38,145 nt of DNA from Nostocales cyanobacterium Centralia_MAG_434 (GCA_021324415.1 JAJPJF010000232.1:1-38145), one strand, 5' to 3'; counted from the stretch's first letter, positions 23,604-32,632 are shown. Notes: generated by a model not told the origin, from the sequence alone. Translations and numbers: made by a program.

Positions 23604-24947
23604 CTATGATTCCCGATTTGATGCTCGTACTTTCAGTGATTGTTGAGATGGTTGAGACTGTGTAGGTTGTGCAAAGCGATTACTGGATAGAACTGTCAGC
23701 GCACGCGCATATTGAGGGTCATTCTGAGTCCCTACTAAATTTGGATTAGTGGCTAGCTGATGTTGTTGTGCCGCGGTCAAATCTATCTTGATATCAGGCG
23801 TAATTCCCTTATGGTTAATATCTGTCCCTTTAGGAGTGTAGTAATGAGCAATGGTGATTGCCACACCAGAACCATCTGGGAGTTCATGAACTGACTGTAC
23901 TAAGGCTTTACCAAAAGTTTGACTACCAACAACAACTGCTCTTTGATTATCCTTTAATGCTCCGGTCAGAATTTCGCTAGCACTCGCTGAATTGCTGTCC
24001 ACCAGCACTGCTAAAGGGCGTTTTGTCATAGCAGTGTGATTAGCTTTGGTTTCTTCACTCCCTCCCTGACGATCTACTGTACGGACAATTGAACCATTAT
24101 CTAGCCACATCCGGGCAATTTCAATACTTGACTGCAATAAACCACCTGGATTGCCTCGCATATCCAAAACAAAGCCATCAACTTGCTTACCATTTAGCTC
24201 GCTAATCGCTCGTCGCATTTGGTCTGCAGCATGTGCGCTGAATTCTTGCAGGCGGATATAGCCAATGCGCCGATTGCCTTCAGATTTTAAGGTATTGTGG
24301 ACTGTTGGCACTTCAATATTTGCCCGTGCCAGCTTTAGATCAAAGTCACTTTGCCCGTTCCGTCCCAGCCTCAATGTAACAGATGTGCCTGCCTTGCCAC
24401 GAATCAATTTGGAAGCATCTTCCACTTTCATCTGTTGAGTGGATTGGCCATCAATTGCTAAAATCTGGTCTCCAGCCTTGATCCCTGCTTTCATAGCAGG
24501 AGAATTGTCTATAGCTTCTACTATGGTAAGACGCTTGGTTTTTTCATTAAGTTCCATGCGAATACCGATTGCACCAGAGACTTCACCAGATGTTTGATTC
24601 GTCAATGATTCATACTGTTTGGGGTCCATAAATCGAGTGTAAGGATCTCCCAACTTTTTTAAGGCATCGCGGATCGCAGAGTAAGCTTGTTCTCGATTTG
24701 CATAATCTTGATTTAACAGGCTCTGCCTGGTTGCTTGCCAATCTTGTTTGTTAAATGAAGAGTCTACATACTCTCGATTTACAAGTTGCCAGACTTGGTC
24801 TATGATTGCCTTTGGGCTATCTTGTAGTGTTGCACGCACCGAACGGCACCAAGCTGAACCAAATACAGAGAGTGTAGCAGTGGTGGCGATCGCTCCACCA
24901 ATCAAGGCTACTTGCAATGGCGAGTAACTTTTTGCAGATTGATTCAT
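23604..24947 (-). CDS. ctpB: Carboxyl-terminal processing protease (S41), CtpB type
   Basis: A 447-residue exported serine protease. An N-terminal signal/anchor (about residues 10-32) is followed by a helical domain, a PDZ domain (about 115-205, with AIGIRMELN and AGDQILAIDG) and the S41 core. The catalytic dyad is Ser322 in NSASASEIL and Lys347 in QTFGKALVQ. Family members trim C-termini of periplasmic or lumenal proteins; CtpA matures photosystem II D1. The N-terminus (ALIGGAIATTATLSVFGSAW, then SPKAIIDQVWQLVNREYVD) looks like the CtpB paralogue rather than CtpA, which is my recall, not a comparison. The extreme C-terminus is Gln/Ser-rich. Confidence 0.88.
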   Translation of the reverse strand: MNQSAKSYSPLQVALIGGAIATTATLSVFGSAWCRSVRATLQDSPKAIIDQVWQLVNREYVDSSFNKQDWQATRQSLLNQDYANREQAYSAIRDALKKLGDPYTRFMDPKQYESLTNQTSGEVSGAIGIRMELNEKTKRLTIVEAIDNSPAMKAGIKAGDQILAIDGQSTQQMKVEDASKLIRGKAGTSVTLRLGRNGQSDFDLKLARANIEVPTVHNTLKSEGNRRIGYIRLQEFSAHAADQMRRAISELNGKQVDGFVLDMRGNPGGLLQSSIEIARMWLDNGSIVRTVDRQGGSEETKANHTAMTKRPLAVLVDSNSASASEILTGALKDNQRAVVVGSQTFGKALVQSVHELPDGSGVAITIAHYYTPKGTDINHKGITPDIKIDLTAAQQHQLATNPNLVGTQNDPQYARALTVLSSNRFAQPTQSQPSQQSLKVRASNRES

Positions 24948-25260
24948 GTATATTTAGCTGGGATGGTTGTATCGTTGACTGTTTCGTTATCAGGCTTTTC
25001 TGGAATTTATTAGCAATTTATAAGTTTCTCTCTTAAACTACACGTTCTTCATTCATCTTTCCTTTAATTTCTTTGGAAAAAATTTCACGACTTTTCCCCC
25101 GCTTTTTTCACCATAGCCAACTCCTTCTGCCAGCTTACTGCGATGATGTGACACTTTCATCAGTGCTATCTTAGCAATCCAGATTACTTTCTCAGGACGG
25201 CACTTGGCTAAACTAAGAAAGGTCGCTAACATACCACAAAAAGCTCGTATCAGAGATGTT
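24948..25260. other. 313-base divergent spacer between ctpB and the DUF218 gene
   Basis: An A/T-rich stretch with no recognisable gene, RNA or operator. It should contain the divergent promoters. Confidence 0.4.
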
Positions 25261-25962
25261 ATGAGACAGAAGTTTACAAACAGGAGAACTCATCAAAGGT
25301 TGAGTCTCTTACGAAAAAAGTGGGAGTTTTTGCTTAGACTAGCTTTTGGGCTATGTCTAATACTTGGCAGTTGTCTTATTTTTAACACAATAACTTTAAT
25401 TTCTGCATCTTCCAAGCCCGTAGATGCTTTTTTTGTACTTGGTGGTAGTATTGCTCGAGAAATTCATGTTGCAAAGTTAGCACAACTACACCCAAACACC
25501 CCAATTTTAATTTCTCGTGGTTCCCCAGACCCTTGTATTTTGAAAATTTTTCAGCAGCAAGCACCAGCTTTTTTATCAAATGTTTGGTTAGAAAAGTGTG
25601 CTTACTCTACTTTTGATAATTTTTACTACGGCATTCCAATTCTTCATCATTGGGGAGTTCATAAAGTAAAACTGGTTACTTCATACACACACCTACCACG
25701 AGCTAAGTGGATGGCACAGATCCTCTTAGGTGCACATGGCATTTGGGTTGAACCAGAAATTATTCATGAGCAAGGCATTCCTGGTAATTATGAATCTTGG
25801 CTGAAAACTGGACTAGATGTAACACGCAGCTTATTGTGGGCAGTTTTAAGTCAAATTATCCAGCCGCCATGTTCTGATGTCTATAGACTAGTAGATGTAG
25901 ACTTCCAAACCTGGTCGCGTTGGGGTTATCAGTGTGAACACTACGTAGAAATCAAAAAGTAG
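25261..25962 (+). CDS. YdcF/SanA/ElyC-type (DUF218) membrane-anchored protein
   Basis: A 233-residue protein with one N-terminal membrane helix (about residues 20-45) after a basic start, then a DUF218 domain: DAFFVLGGSIAREIHVAKLA, TPILISRGSP, the STFDN segment corresponding to the T..NA/N motif, and VKLVTSYTHLPRAKWMAQ. Family members (SanA, ElyC) act in envelope integrity, and the reaction is not defined. ATG 25261 is preferred over the TTG at 25204, because the intervening codons encode a highly basic non-homologous stretch. It converges on recJ with only 6 bases between the stops. Confidence 0.8.
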   Translation: MRQKFTNRRTHQRLSLLRKKWEFLLRLAFGLCLILGSCLIFNTITLISASSKPVDAFFVLGGSIAREIHVAKLAQLHPNTPILISRGSPDPCILKIFQQQAPAFLSNVWLEKCAYSTFDNFYYGIPILHHWGVHKVKLVTSYTHLPRAKWMAQILLGAHGIWVEPEIIHEQGIPGNYESWLKTGLDVTRSLLWAVLSQIIQPPCSDVYRLVDVDFQTWSRWGYQCEHYVEIKK

Positions 25963-25968
25963 CCACTC

Positions 25969-28374
25969 CTAACTCCTAACAAGTGCTTCAATAGTAGATA
26001 AAGGAACTTCAGTAAAATATTGTTTCTGGAATTGTTCTTCACGCACAGCCGCTAAAAATTGCACAATAGCAGATTCTGCACGCATTGAGTCTATAGTGGA
26101 ATGCTGCGTGAAAACTAAATAACGGTCTTGTCGTTTAACAGTAAAACCTAAGTACTTCAAAGCCTTAAACCCCGAATGTAAAGTTTGGTCTTTTATGCCA
26201 AGTTTCTCTAAAATTTGGATGCGAGTGACTGGTTGATTTGTACGACTCAGGTATTTAGCAATTCCGACAAGAGTGAGCCATATTTTTTCTGGAGATTCAT
26301 ACTCAGGTTTAGACCATGCAAGCGCCAAGGGTTGCTGATTGTAAAGCGATCGCTTCAACCAGGCGCGCAAATCATCCCAACTCGTTGGACATTCTTGCAA
26401 CAGGAGTGGGGAAGTCGAGTTTAAAAGTCCCTTTAGAGATTGGGAACTGTGGGGTAGGGGTGTACTCCGATAATCTAATATCAGTGCTGAGTCATGAGTG
26501 TTAAGTGGTGAGTCTAAACAGGGACGTACAGCAAGGAGTCTGATTTCGTAGCGTTTTTTAAAACTGTTATAGTCTAGCTCTGTGATACAGTCACAACGAC
26601 CTAGAGGTAATTCATCTTTATAATGTCCCCACCAAACTCCAGGAAAAGGGTTTTTCGTAGAGTCATCTCGAATATCAAACTCAGTTTTGATGTACTGTAC
26701 CTTTTTACCCTGCCAATCTTGTTGATTGCGATGCCAAGCATTTTCAAACCAACAATTTTGAATCAAAAGTTTTGGAACAGGGTTACCCATCCCACAAGGT
26801 TCTAGAAGTTTCAACTCTAAGAATAACTCTTTTCCCAAGTCTGCTACTTTGACGATCAAATCTGTTTGTACAGTTGGTACTAAAGTTTTACCTCCCAGCG
26901 ATTGTCGCAACTGTTGGTTAATTGCCTCTGTAAATAAAGGAATATTCTCCACAGGAAGACTCAATCCAGCTGCAAAAGGATGTCCCCCAAAGCGATGCAA
27001 CAAATGTGCTTGGTCTTTTACCAATTGGTATAAATCCACTGAGTTGATTGAACGAGCAGAACCCCGCGCCAGAGAAGACTGAAACAAAAATACATCCCCC
27101 TTGTCCCCCTCGTCCCCCTTGTCCCCCTTGTCCCCTACTCCTGTGCTCCCCTCGTCCCCAACTTCCTCCGTACTCAACAAGATCGTCGGAAGACCCGTCT
27201 GTTGTGCGACTTGTCCAGCCACTAAACCTAAAACACCTACAGGCCATTGGGCATCTGTAAGCACGATCACGCTGGTGGTTGATAAATCTATTTGGGTAAG
27301 CTTTTGGGCAACTTGCTGGGTTACATCTTTTTGTAGAGATTTACGACGAGAATTTGCAAGTTCTGTTAATTCTGCCAGTTGATTAACGCGTTTTTGGTCA
27401 TGGCTTGTCAGCAATTCCACACAAAAGCTGGCATCTCCCTGAATGCGACTAACAGCATTGATTCGGGGACCAAGACCGAAAGAGATATCTGTAGGGCGAT
27501 CGCCACTTTTTTGACATAATTCTAGTAGTCGTCCCACTCCCGGACGCCGTCGTGCATCTGGTGCTTGTTTAAAATCTGCCTGCAGTTTGTGAATTCCCAA
27601 CTGCGCCAAATAACGGCAATCTCCACTTAACTGAACCAAGTCAGCAATCAATCCAACCGCCACCAAATCCAATAAATTTTCTAATGGCTGTTGTGGGACA
27701 TTTGGTAGAGTTTGGTAAAGAGCTTCTACCAACTTGTAAGCTACAGCTACTCCAGAAAGATGAAACAGCTGATGTGTACTTGGCAAATAACGAGGATTAA
27801 TAATCGCAGTGACTGGTGGGCGTTCTGCAGGTAGTGTATGATGGTCTGTCACTATGATGTCTATTCCTAGCTGTTTTGCATACGCAATTTCACTCAAGTT
27901 TGTACTGCCAGTGTCACATGTGACAATTAACTGATAACCCTGAGTGGCAAGCTTATCAATTCCTCGACAGTTGAGCCCATGAGATTCTATTAAACGATTG
28001 GGAATGTAGTAAGTTAAATGCGTATTTTGCAAGAAAAACTGTCCCAAGCCATCCCACAACACAGCAGTGGAAGTGATTCCATCAGCATCAAAGTCTCCCC
28101 ATATCGCAATTTTTTCGCCAGCTTCATGTGCAAGTTGTAACCGTTGTACCGCTAGAAGCATTTCTTGCCCAAACTCAAACGGGCTTGCTGGTTGATAAGC
28201 TTGCGGATTAATGAAAGCTGCTAATTGCGAATCATCACGTATTCCCCTTTGCCATAATAGCTGCGCTGCATAATAATGTCCCATGGATGCAGGTACATAG
28301 GTTTTTACCGCTTGCAAGAACCATTCTGGGGGTTGTTCAGTTGATGCAAGAATCCACTGCTGCTGTTTTAACAT
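25969..28374 (-). CDS. recJ: Single-stranded-DNA-specific exonuclease RecJ
   Basis: RecJ degrades single-stranded DNA 5' to 3' in recombination and mismatch or base-excision repair. The 801-residue protein has DHH-family motifs WGDFDADGITSTA (about residue 92), VTDHHTLP (Asp177-His178-His179) and the DHHA1 segment FGGHPFAAGLSLP, followed by an OB-type region and a long cyanobacterial C-terminal extension (about 600-801). Residues about 405-431 are an insertion between LLSTEE and ARGSARSINSV whose core (415-427) is a GDKGDKGDEGDKGD repeat encoded by the minisatellite. The final LVRS and TAG stop come from a TTAGGAGTTAG repeat. It is downstream of the GNAT gene by 9 bases. Confidence 0.95.
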   Translation of the reverse strand: MLKQQQWILASTEQPPEWFLQAVKTYVPASMGHYYAAQLLWQRGIRDDSQLAAFINPQAYQPASPFEFGQEMLLAVQRLQLAHEAGEKIAIWGDFDADGITSTAVLWDGLGQFFLQNTHLTYYIPNRLIESHGLNCRGIDKLATQGYQLIVTCDTGSTNLSEIAYAKQLGIDIIVTDHHTLPAERPPVTAIINPRYLPSTHQLFHLSGVAVAYKLVEALYQTLPNVPQQPLENLLDLVAVGLIADLVQLSGDCRYLAQLGIHKLQADFKQAPDARRRPGVGRLLELCQKSGDRPTDISFGLGPRINAVSRIQGDASFCVELLTSHDQKRVNQLAELTELANSRRKSLQKDVTQQVAQKLTQIDLSTTSVIVLTDAQWPVGVLGLVAGQVAQQTGLPTILLSTEEVGDEGSTGVGDKGDKGDEGDKGDVFLFQSSLARGSARSINSVDLYQLVKDQAHLLHRFGGHPFAAGLSLPVENIPLFTEAINQQLRQSLGGKTLVPTVQTDLIVKVADLGKELFLELKLLEPCGMGNPVPKLLIQNCWFENAWHRNQQDWQGKKVQYIKTEFDIRDDSTKNPFPGVWWGHYKDELPLGRCDCITELDYNSFKKRYEIRLLAVRPCLDSPLNTHDSALILDYRSTPLPHSSQSLKGLLNSTSPLLLQECPTSWDDLRAWLKRSLYNQQPLALAWSKPEYESPEKIWLTLVGIAKYLSRTNQPVTRIQILEKLGIKDQTLHSGFKALKYLGFTVKRQDRYLVFTQHSTIDSMRAESAIVQFLAAVREEQFQKQYFTEVPLSTIEALVRS
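27095..27130. repeat. 9-bp minisatellite inside recJ, unit TCCCCCTTG
   Basis: Four head-to-tail copies (27095-27103, 27104-27112 with one variant base, 27113-27121, 27122-27130). They are followed by TCCCCTACTCC and TGCTCCCC, the same words that flank the CCTCCTTGT array at 2191-2253. In recJ each copy encodes Gly-Asp-Lys or Gly-Asp-Glu. Confidence 0.88.
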
Positions 28375-28383
28375 AGATTACTC

Positions 28384-29013
28384 TTAGCTATCTGTTTGCG
28401 AGTCACCTACCAAGGAATTGAGGGCAACTTCACTAGCAATTCCATCAGATTTACGAGTCCCACGGATAGCAGTCGGACGGTAACGCCTATAACCTGCCCT
28501 TTCAGCTTTTTGATGTTCGTAATCAATGAGTCTGCCATAGTATTCGTGCTTGCTCAAATTCATTGACAAGAAAATATGCTGACGGACATTACCAAAACCT
28601 TTGCGTGTGAAAAACTTAACTGCTGGAGTATTGGTAGGATCGGTATCTACCAGCATAAACCGTGCCCCATCTTCAATCATGCGCGCAACGACTTTATCAA
28701 CGAGTTTGTCTCCCACTTTCCGACGCTGAAACTGAGGATTAACTCCTAACCACAGAATATAACCGTAAGTCCACGAAGCCTTAGTAATAATAGTTCCTAA
28801 AATGAATCCTGCCAGATCTCCTTCTATTTCAGCAACTAGGCAGTATTCGGGGTCTGTATTATAAAGTCCAATCACCTCCCACTCATCCCAGGTTCTGTAC
28901 AAGTATGGATAGAGATCACTGGTAAATAACTCTTCTCCCAAATGATAAACAGGAGCGATGTCATCGATTCCTAATTCGCGGACATAAACCGCATCATTTT
29001 CATCAAAATGCAT
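28384..29013 (-). CDS. GNAT family N-acetyltransferase
   Basis: A 209-residue protein with a RimI-like GNAT domain in residues about 8-155: VRELGIDDIAPVYHLGEEL at the start, LVAEIEGDLAGFILG, the acetyl-CoA-binding segment LGVNPQFQRRKVGDKLVDK, and TNTPAVKFFTRKGF. The C-terminal 45 residues are basic and unlike the domain. The substrate is unknown; peptide N-termini or small amines are both possible. It is translated just before recJ (9-base gap) and follows the PD-(D/E)XK nuclease, so the four genes from 30534 down to 25969 probably form one transcript. Confidence 0.87.
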   Translation of the reverse strand: MHFDENDAVYVRELGIDDIAPVYHLGEELFTSDLYPYLYRTWDEWEVIGLYNTDPEYCLVAEIEGDLAGFILGTIITKASWTYGYILWLGVNPQFQRRKVGDKLVDKVVARMIEDGARFMLVDTDPTNTPAVKFFTRKGFGNVRQHIFLSMNLSKHEYYGRLIDYEHQKAERAGYRRYRPTAIRGTRKSDGIASEVALNSLVGDSQTDS

Positions 29014-29075
29014 AAAAAATACAGTTGTTAGTTGTTGGTTGTTAGTAGCTAGTAACTACTAACTTCCTAATCCCT

Positions 29076-29909
29076 TCAAAGGGTTATCTCTTGAATCCTA
29101 GCGAGATTAAGCAGGTTATTGTCGATTCCGTAGGAAGTGGACTTGATTGCAGACATCTGTTCAGAAGTTGGCTGGTCACGTTCACAACGTGTTGCATACT
29201 GGCAATAATCACAAGCTTTACTGCCCTCTGGGACTTGGGGGAATTGTCCTCCCTGGTAGTAGCATTCTAGCCATTTGGTTAAGTCGTTTAGTAGTCGATG
29301 CAGTCTCTTTTCTGTTTGATTATGCTGGCTGATACTGTAATTAAATTTAATATTTTGTGGGTTGCCGTCAGATTGGACAAACCAGTAAGTCATAGAAATA
29401 TTTTCTGGAAGATAATCGCTTGTTTCTGCCAACACATACATATAGAGACGTGTCTGCCAATTTTGTTCTAAATTGCGCTTGTTTGGCGGCTTAGGATAAG
29501 TTTTCCAATCGAGAATTTGTGCTTGTTGGTTATCTGCAATTAATAAGTCGTAAATAACTGTAATTAAATAATCTTGAACCTGTAGGATGCGATAGTGTTC
29601 GCTTTCACGAAAAGTTTGACCATTGGTAGTAGGTGTTAAAATGTCTGGTGCTGCATTTGCAAAAGCTTTCATCCAACTATTGAGTTGAGGATCTTCTAGG
29701 AGGAAAAGATCTATCGGCAAACCCATCTGTTGCTGTTGCATCAGCAGGTGAAAGCGACTCCCCAAAGTTTGCCGTTCTTCATGTTCAGGATCACAGGGAG
29801 AATGGAGTTGTTCTAAATAAGTGTGTTGAAATTGACGAGGACACCGTTCAAGCAGATTCAGTTGTCCTTGGGAAAGTCGCAATAGTTGAGTTTGTGCTGA
29901 TATTTTCAT
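29076..29909 (-). CDS. PD-(D/E)XK nuclease family protein with Cys cluster
   Basis: A 277-residue single-domain nuclease of the AddB/Cas4-like PD-(D/E)XK group. Motif QAQILDWKTYPKP supplies the catalytic Asp and Lys. One cysteine lies near the start (LLERCPRQFQHTYLEQL) and three at the end (KACDYCQYATRC), the arrangement of the Fe-S cluster-bracketed nucleases. An Ala/Gly-rich partner helicase is not present. Its first 62 bases overlap the end of the fibrillin-like gene in another frame. The link to recJ suggests a role in DNA end processing, which is inference. Confidence 0.82.
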   Translation of the reverse strand: MKISAQTQLLRLSQGQLNLLERCPRQFQHTYLEQLHSPCDPEHEERQTLGSRFHLLMQQQQMGLPIDLFLLEDPQLNSWMKAFANAAPDILTPTTNGQTFRESEHYRILQVQDYLITVIYDLLIADNQQAQILDWKTYPKPPNKRNLEQNWQTRLYMYVLAETSDYLPENISMTYWFVQSDGNPQNIKFNYSISQHNQTEKRLHRLLNDLTKWLECYYQGGQFPQVPEGSKACDYCQYATRCERDQPTSEQMSAIKSTSYGIDNNLLNLARIQEITL

Positions 29910-30534
29910 ATTTCTTTATCCAGAGTGCCAACCCACCGCCACGACCACGAGCTGTAATAAATTCTTCTGTTACCAAAAAGAAGGCAAAAAAAGGTAGTTT
30001 AGCTATGGGCTGGTTGTAAAAATCAAGAGATTGATCTTTACCGCCGCGAATCTGACCACTGTAAACAGTACGACCCAATAGACTCGTTTGTATCTGGGTA
30101 AAGTCAAATGCCAATAAGTTTTTCTTGCCTAGGTATTGTGCTGGACCTGTAAGCTTTAGTGAAAAAGCACTCAGTTGAACAGAATTACTGATTTCTCCTT
30201 TGATTGGAGTGACATTTAAAGCTTGTGGGGTTGTACTGAAGCCAATATGAACCGCGGTAAACTTAGGGATGTAAAAACCTTTACCCAGAACAATTCCCCC
30301 TTGCTTTCTCAGTTGACGAGTCCCAGTGGCAAAGCATAACCGCCATTGACCTAACAATGATTCAAAGGGATATGTTAACCTTTGTTGCTTGGTAGTTTTT
30401 TCTGCTTGTAGTAACGCGTTAACAACTGCTATGGCAGAAGGACGTTCGACTTTTTGACCTCGATATGCAGCTTGTGCTTGTGAGAGCACAGCCACAAAAT
30501 CCAATGAAGCTTGGGATGTTAAATCAGTGGTCAT
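29848..30534 (-). CDS. PAP/fibrillin-like (plastid lipid-associated) protein
   Basis: A 228-residue soluble protein resembling the PAP/fibrillin family of plastids and cyanobacteria, lipocalin-like beta-barrel proteins associated with thylakoid lipid. Supporting segments are LLGQWRLCFATGTRQLR near the front, a run of beta strands, and FFLVTEEFITARGRGGGLALW at the end, which corresponds to the family's closing strand. The roughly 20 residues after LWIKK (ENISTNSTIATFPRTTESA) overlap the nuclease gene and look like a read-through extension. The family assignment is by pattern and is less sure than the gene call. Confidence 0.7.
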   Translation of the reverse strand: MTTDLTSQASLDFVAVLSQAQAAYRGQKVERPSAIAVVNALLQAEKTTKQQRLTYPFESLLGQWRLCFATGTRQLRKQGGIVLGKGFYIPKFTAVHIGFSTTPQALNVTPIKGEISNSVQLSAFSLKLTGPAQYLGKKNLLAFDFTQIQTSLLGRTVYSGQIRGGKDQSLDFYNQPIAKLPFFAFFLVTEEFITARGRGGGLALWIKKYENISTNSTIATFPRTTESA

Positions 30535-30715
30535 ACAGGCACTCTGGATTTAGCTTTTTTTTGCAACTCTCAACACAAAAGACCTTTTGTCTAGCAATGT
30601 CCCAATATGTAATCAGGTTGGTAGTTTGTTGTAGCTGAGCTTGTGGTTATCGTCTAGCTTGAGATAGGTTGCGATCGCTTTTTCCAAGTGTACCAACTTA
30701 CTAGTTCAAACTGCC

Positions 30716-31579
30716 TCAATTCTTTATTCCTGTCGTGGCAATACCTTGAATGAGTTGACGCTGACCGACGAGAAATAGCAGGAGGATGGGCACTGTTGCT
30801 ATGGTCACCGCTGCCATCATCAAAGGCCAATTGTTCGTAAATTGCTCTTGGAACTCTGCCAGTGCGAGCTGTACTGTTCTTAATTCTGGTCGTGTTGTGA
30901 ATACCAAAGGTTTAAACAAATCATTCCATTCACCGATAAAGGTAAATAAGAACAAAGTTACCAAAGCAGGGCGAGACAGAGGTAACATAATCCGCCATAA
31001 GATTTGTAATCTGTTTGCACCATCTATGGCTGCCGCTTCCTCCAATTCTAATGGAATGGTTTGGAAATACTGACGCAATAAAAAAATACCGAAACCATTG
31101 ACAGCAGTTGGTAAAATTAGTGCCCAGTAGGTGTTGATTGTACCTCCCCACTTGAGGACCAAAAAGACGGGAATTACTAACATCTGAAAGGGAATCACCA
31201 AAGTTGCTATCACAATAAGCAGCAAGATTTGCCGTCCCCAAAATTTGAGCCGTGCCAACGCATAACCTGCTAAAGCGGAAGTTACAATCTGAAATGCAGT
31301 AACAACCAGCGCAACCAAGCTAGAATTAGCAAAAGCTAGTAAAAATTTACCTCGTTGCCAAGCATCGTGGTAGTTAGCTAAAGACCATCCGTTTTTTGGC
31401 ACAACTTCAGGGACAGTTCCAGGAGGTACAAAGGATGTGAGGAGAACCACAAGCAAAGGTATCAGGATGATCGCTGCCGATAGCAGTAAAACTCCTGTAG
31501 TCCAAGGAATTTTGAATTTTAGATACTGGAACCCTTGTGTTAAAGCGTCTGGCACGATCTTAGATTTTGAATTAGCCAT
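30716..31579 (-). CDS. Carbohydrate ABC transporter permease (MalG type)
   Basis: A 287-residue inner-membrane permease with six predicted membrane helices. The EAA loop that docks the ATPase is clear: ELEEAAAIDGANRLQILWRI followed by MLPLSRPAL. The first periplasmic loop has NYHDAWQRGKFLLAFANSSL, as in MalG/UgpE/AraQ-type proteins, so a sugar or sugar-alcohol substrate is likely. No partner permease, ATPase or binding protein is adjacent, so it must assemble with subunits encoded elsewhere. It is divergent from the alkane genes. Confidence 0.88.
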   Translation of the reverse strand: MANSKSKIVPDALTQGFQYLKFKIPWTTGVLLLSAAIILIPLLVVLLTSFVPPGTVPEVVPKNGWSLANYHDAWQRGKFLLAFANSSLVALVVTAFQIVTSALAGYALARLKFWGRQILLLIVIATLVIPFQMLVIPVFLVLKWGGTINTYWALILPTAVNGFGIFLLRQYFQTIPLELEEAAAIDGANRLQILWRIMLPLSRPALVTLFLFTFIGEWNDLFKPLVFTTRPELRTVQLALAEFQEQFTNNWPLMMAAVTIATVPILLLFLVGQRQLIQGIATTGIKN

Positions 31580-31751
31580 GAGTTATAGGTCACTTAAGAG
31601 TTGGTTATTTTTCCTCCTCTTCTAGTGATATAGAAATCGCTTCTTCTTATTTTCTTACTCTTTTGCTGATTAGCTTGCGCTAAGTGCCTCAGCAAAAGCT
31701 AATCTATAACATAGTGAACTTGTTAAGTTAAATTAAAGCACAGTTGACATT

Positions 31752-31769
31752 ACCCTAAATCCATAGGGT
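31752..31769 (+). promoter_or_regulatory. Inverted repeat upstream of the ADO gene
   Basis: ACCCTA (31752-31757) and TAGGGT (31764-31769) form a perfect 6-bp dyad 50 bases before the ADO start. A TTGACA (31744-31749) stands next to it and a TAAATT at 31774. The TTGACA would be a -35 box only if a -10 box lies closer than the TAAATT, so the promoter is uncertain; the dyad may be an operator. Confidence 0.35.
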
Positions 31770-31818
31770 GGGATAAATTTTGTATCAAATGATTCACAAT
31801 ACAGGAGTGAACATCGCA

Positions 31819-32514
31819 ATGCAGCAGCTTCCAACCAAGTCAGAAATTGATTTTCAAAGCGAAACATACAAAGACGCCTATAGCCGTATTAATGCGATTG
31901 TGATTGAAGGGGAACAAGAAGCCTATGAGAATTACATCCAACTTGCTGAACTGCTGCCAGAACATAAGGAAGAACTGATTCGCTTGTCCAAGATGGAAAG
32001 CCGTCACAAAAAAGGATTTGAAGCTTGCGGTCGTAATCTTCAAGTGACACCAGATATGCAATTTGCCAAGGAGTTTTTCTCTTTGTTGCATCAAAACTTT
32101 CAAACAGCTTGGGCTGAGGGCAAAGTGGTGACTTGCTTACTGATTCAGGCTTTGATTATAGAATGTTTTGCGATCGCTGCCTACAATATTTATCTACCAG
32201 TTGCTGATGATTTCGCTCGTAAAATCACTGAAGGTGTCGTTAAAGATGAATACAGCCATCTTAACTTTGGTGAAGTTTGGTTAAAAGAACACTTTACAGA
32301 ATCTAAAGCTGAGTTAGAAGAAGCTAATCGCCAAAACTTACCAATTGTCTGGAAAATGCTTAACCAAGTTGAAGAAGATGCTCGTAACTTGGTTATGGAT
32401 AAGGATGCTTTAATAGAAGATTTTATGATTCAGTACGGAGAAGCGCTAAGTAACATTGGTTTTACTACCCGTGATATTATGCGCCTATCAGCCTATGGAC
32501 TTAAAGCTGTATAG
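31819..32514 (+). CDS. ado: Aldehyde-deformylating oxygenase (alkane synthesis)
   Basis: Converts long-chain fatty aldehydes to alkanes plus formate, using oxygen and ferredoxin-derived electrons. The 231-residue all-helical protein has every ligand of the non-haem di-iron site: Glu32, Glu60 and His63 (KMESRHK), Glu115, Glu144 and His147 (KDEYSHL). ATG 31819 gives exactly the family length and numbering; AGGAG lies 12 bases upstream. The aar gene follows by 118 bases, the usual cyanobacterial pair. Confidence 0.97.
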   Translation: MQQLPTKSEIDFQSETYKDAYSRINAIVIEGEQEAYENYIQLAELLPEHKEELIRLSKMESRHKKGFEACGRNLQVTPDMQFAKEFFSLLHQNFQTAWAEGKVVTCLLIQALIIECFAIAAYNIYLPVADDFARKITEGVVKDEYSHLNFGEVWLKEHFTESKAELEEANRQNLPIVWKMLNQVEEDARNLVMDKDALIEDFMIQYGEALSNIGFTTRDIMRLSAYGLKAV

Positions 32515-32632
32515 GAGAATGGGGCATAGGGCATAGGAAAGTATAGTTTTTAATTCCCGTACTCCCTACTCCCCACTCCCGTTTTTTCTTTACCTCTCAA
32601 ATTACAGAAGGACACGCTTCAGAAAATAGTTC

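Noticed and set aside
26918-27260. Gly- or Pro-rich frames over the recJ minisatellite
   Set aside because: They are other frames of the repeat within the well-supported recJ gene.
31744-31779. Standard sigma-70 promoter TTGACA/TAAATT before ADO
   Set aside because: The spacing is 24 bases, too long for a normal promoter; recorded only as a dyad.
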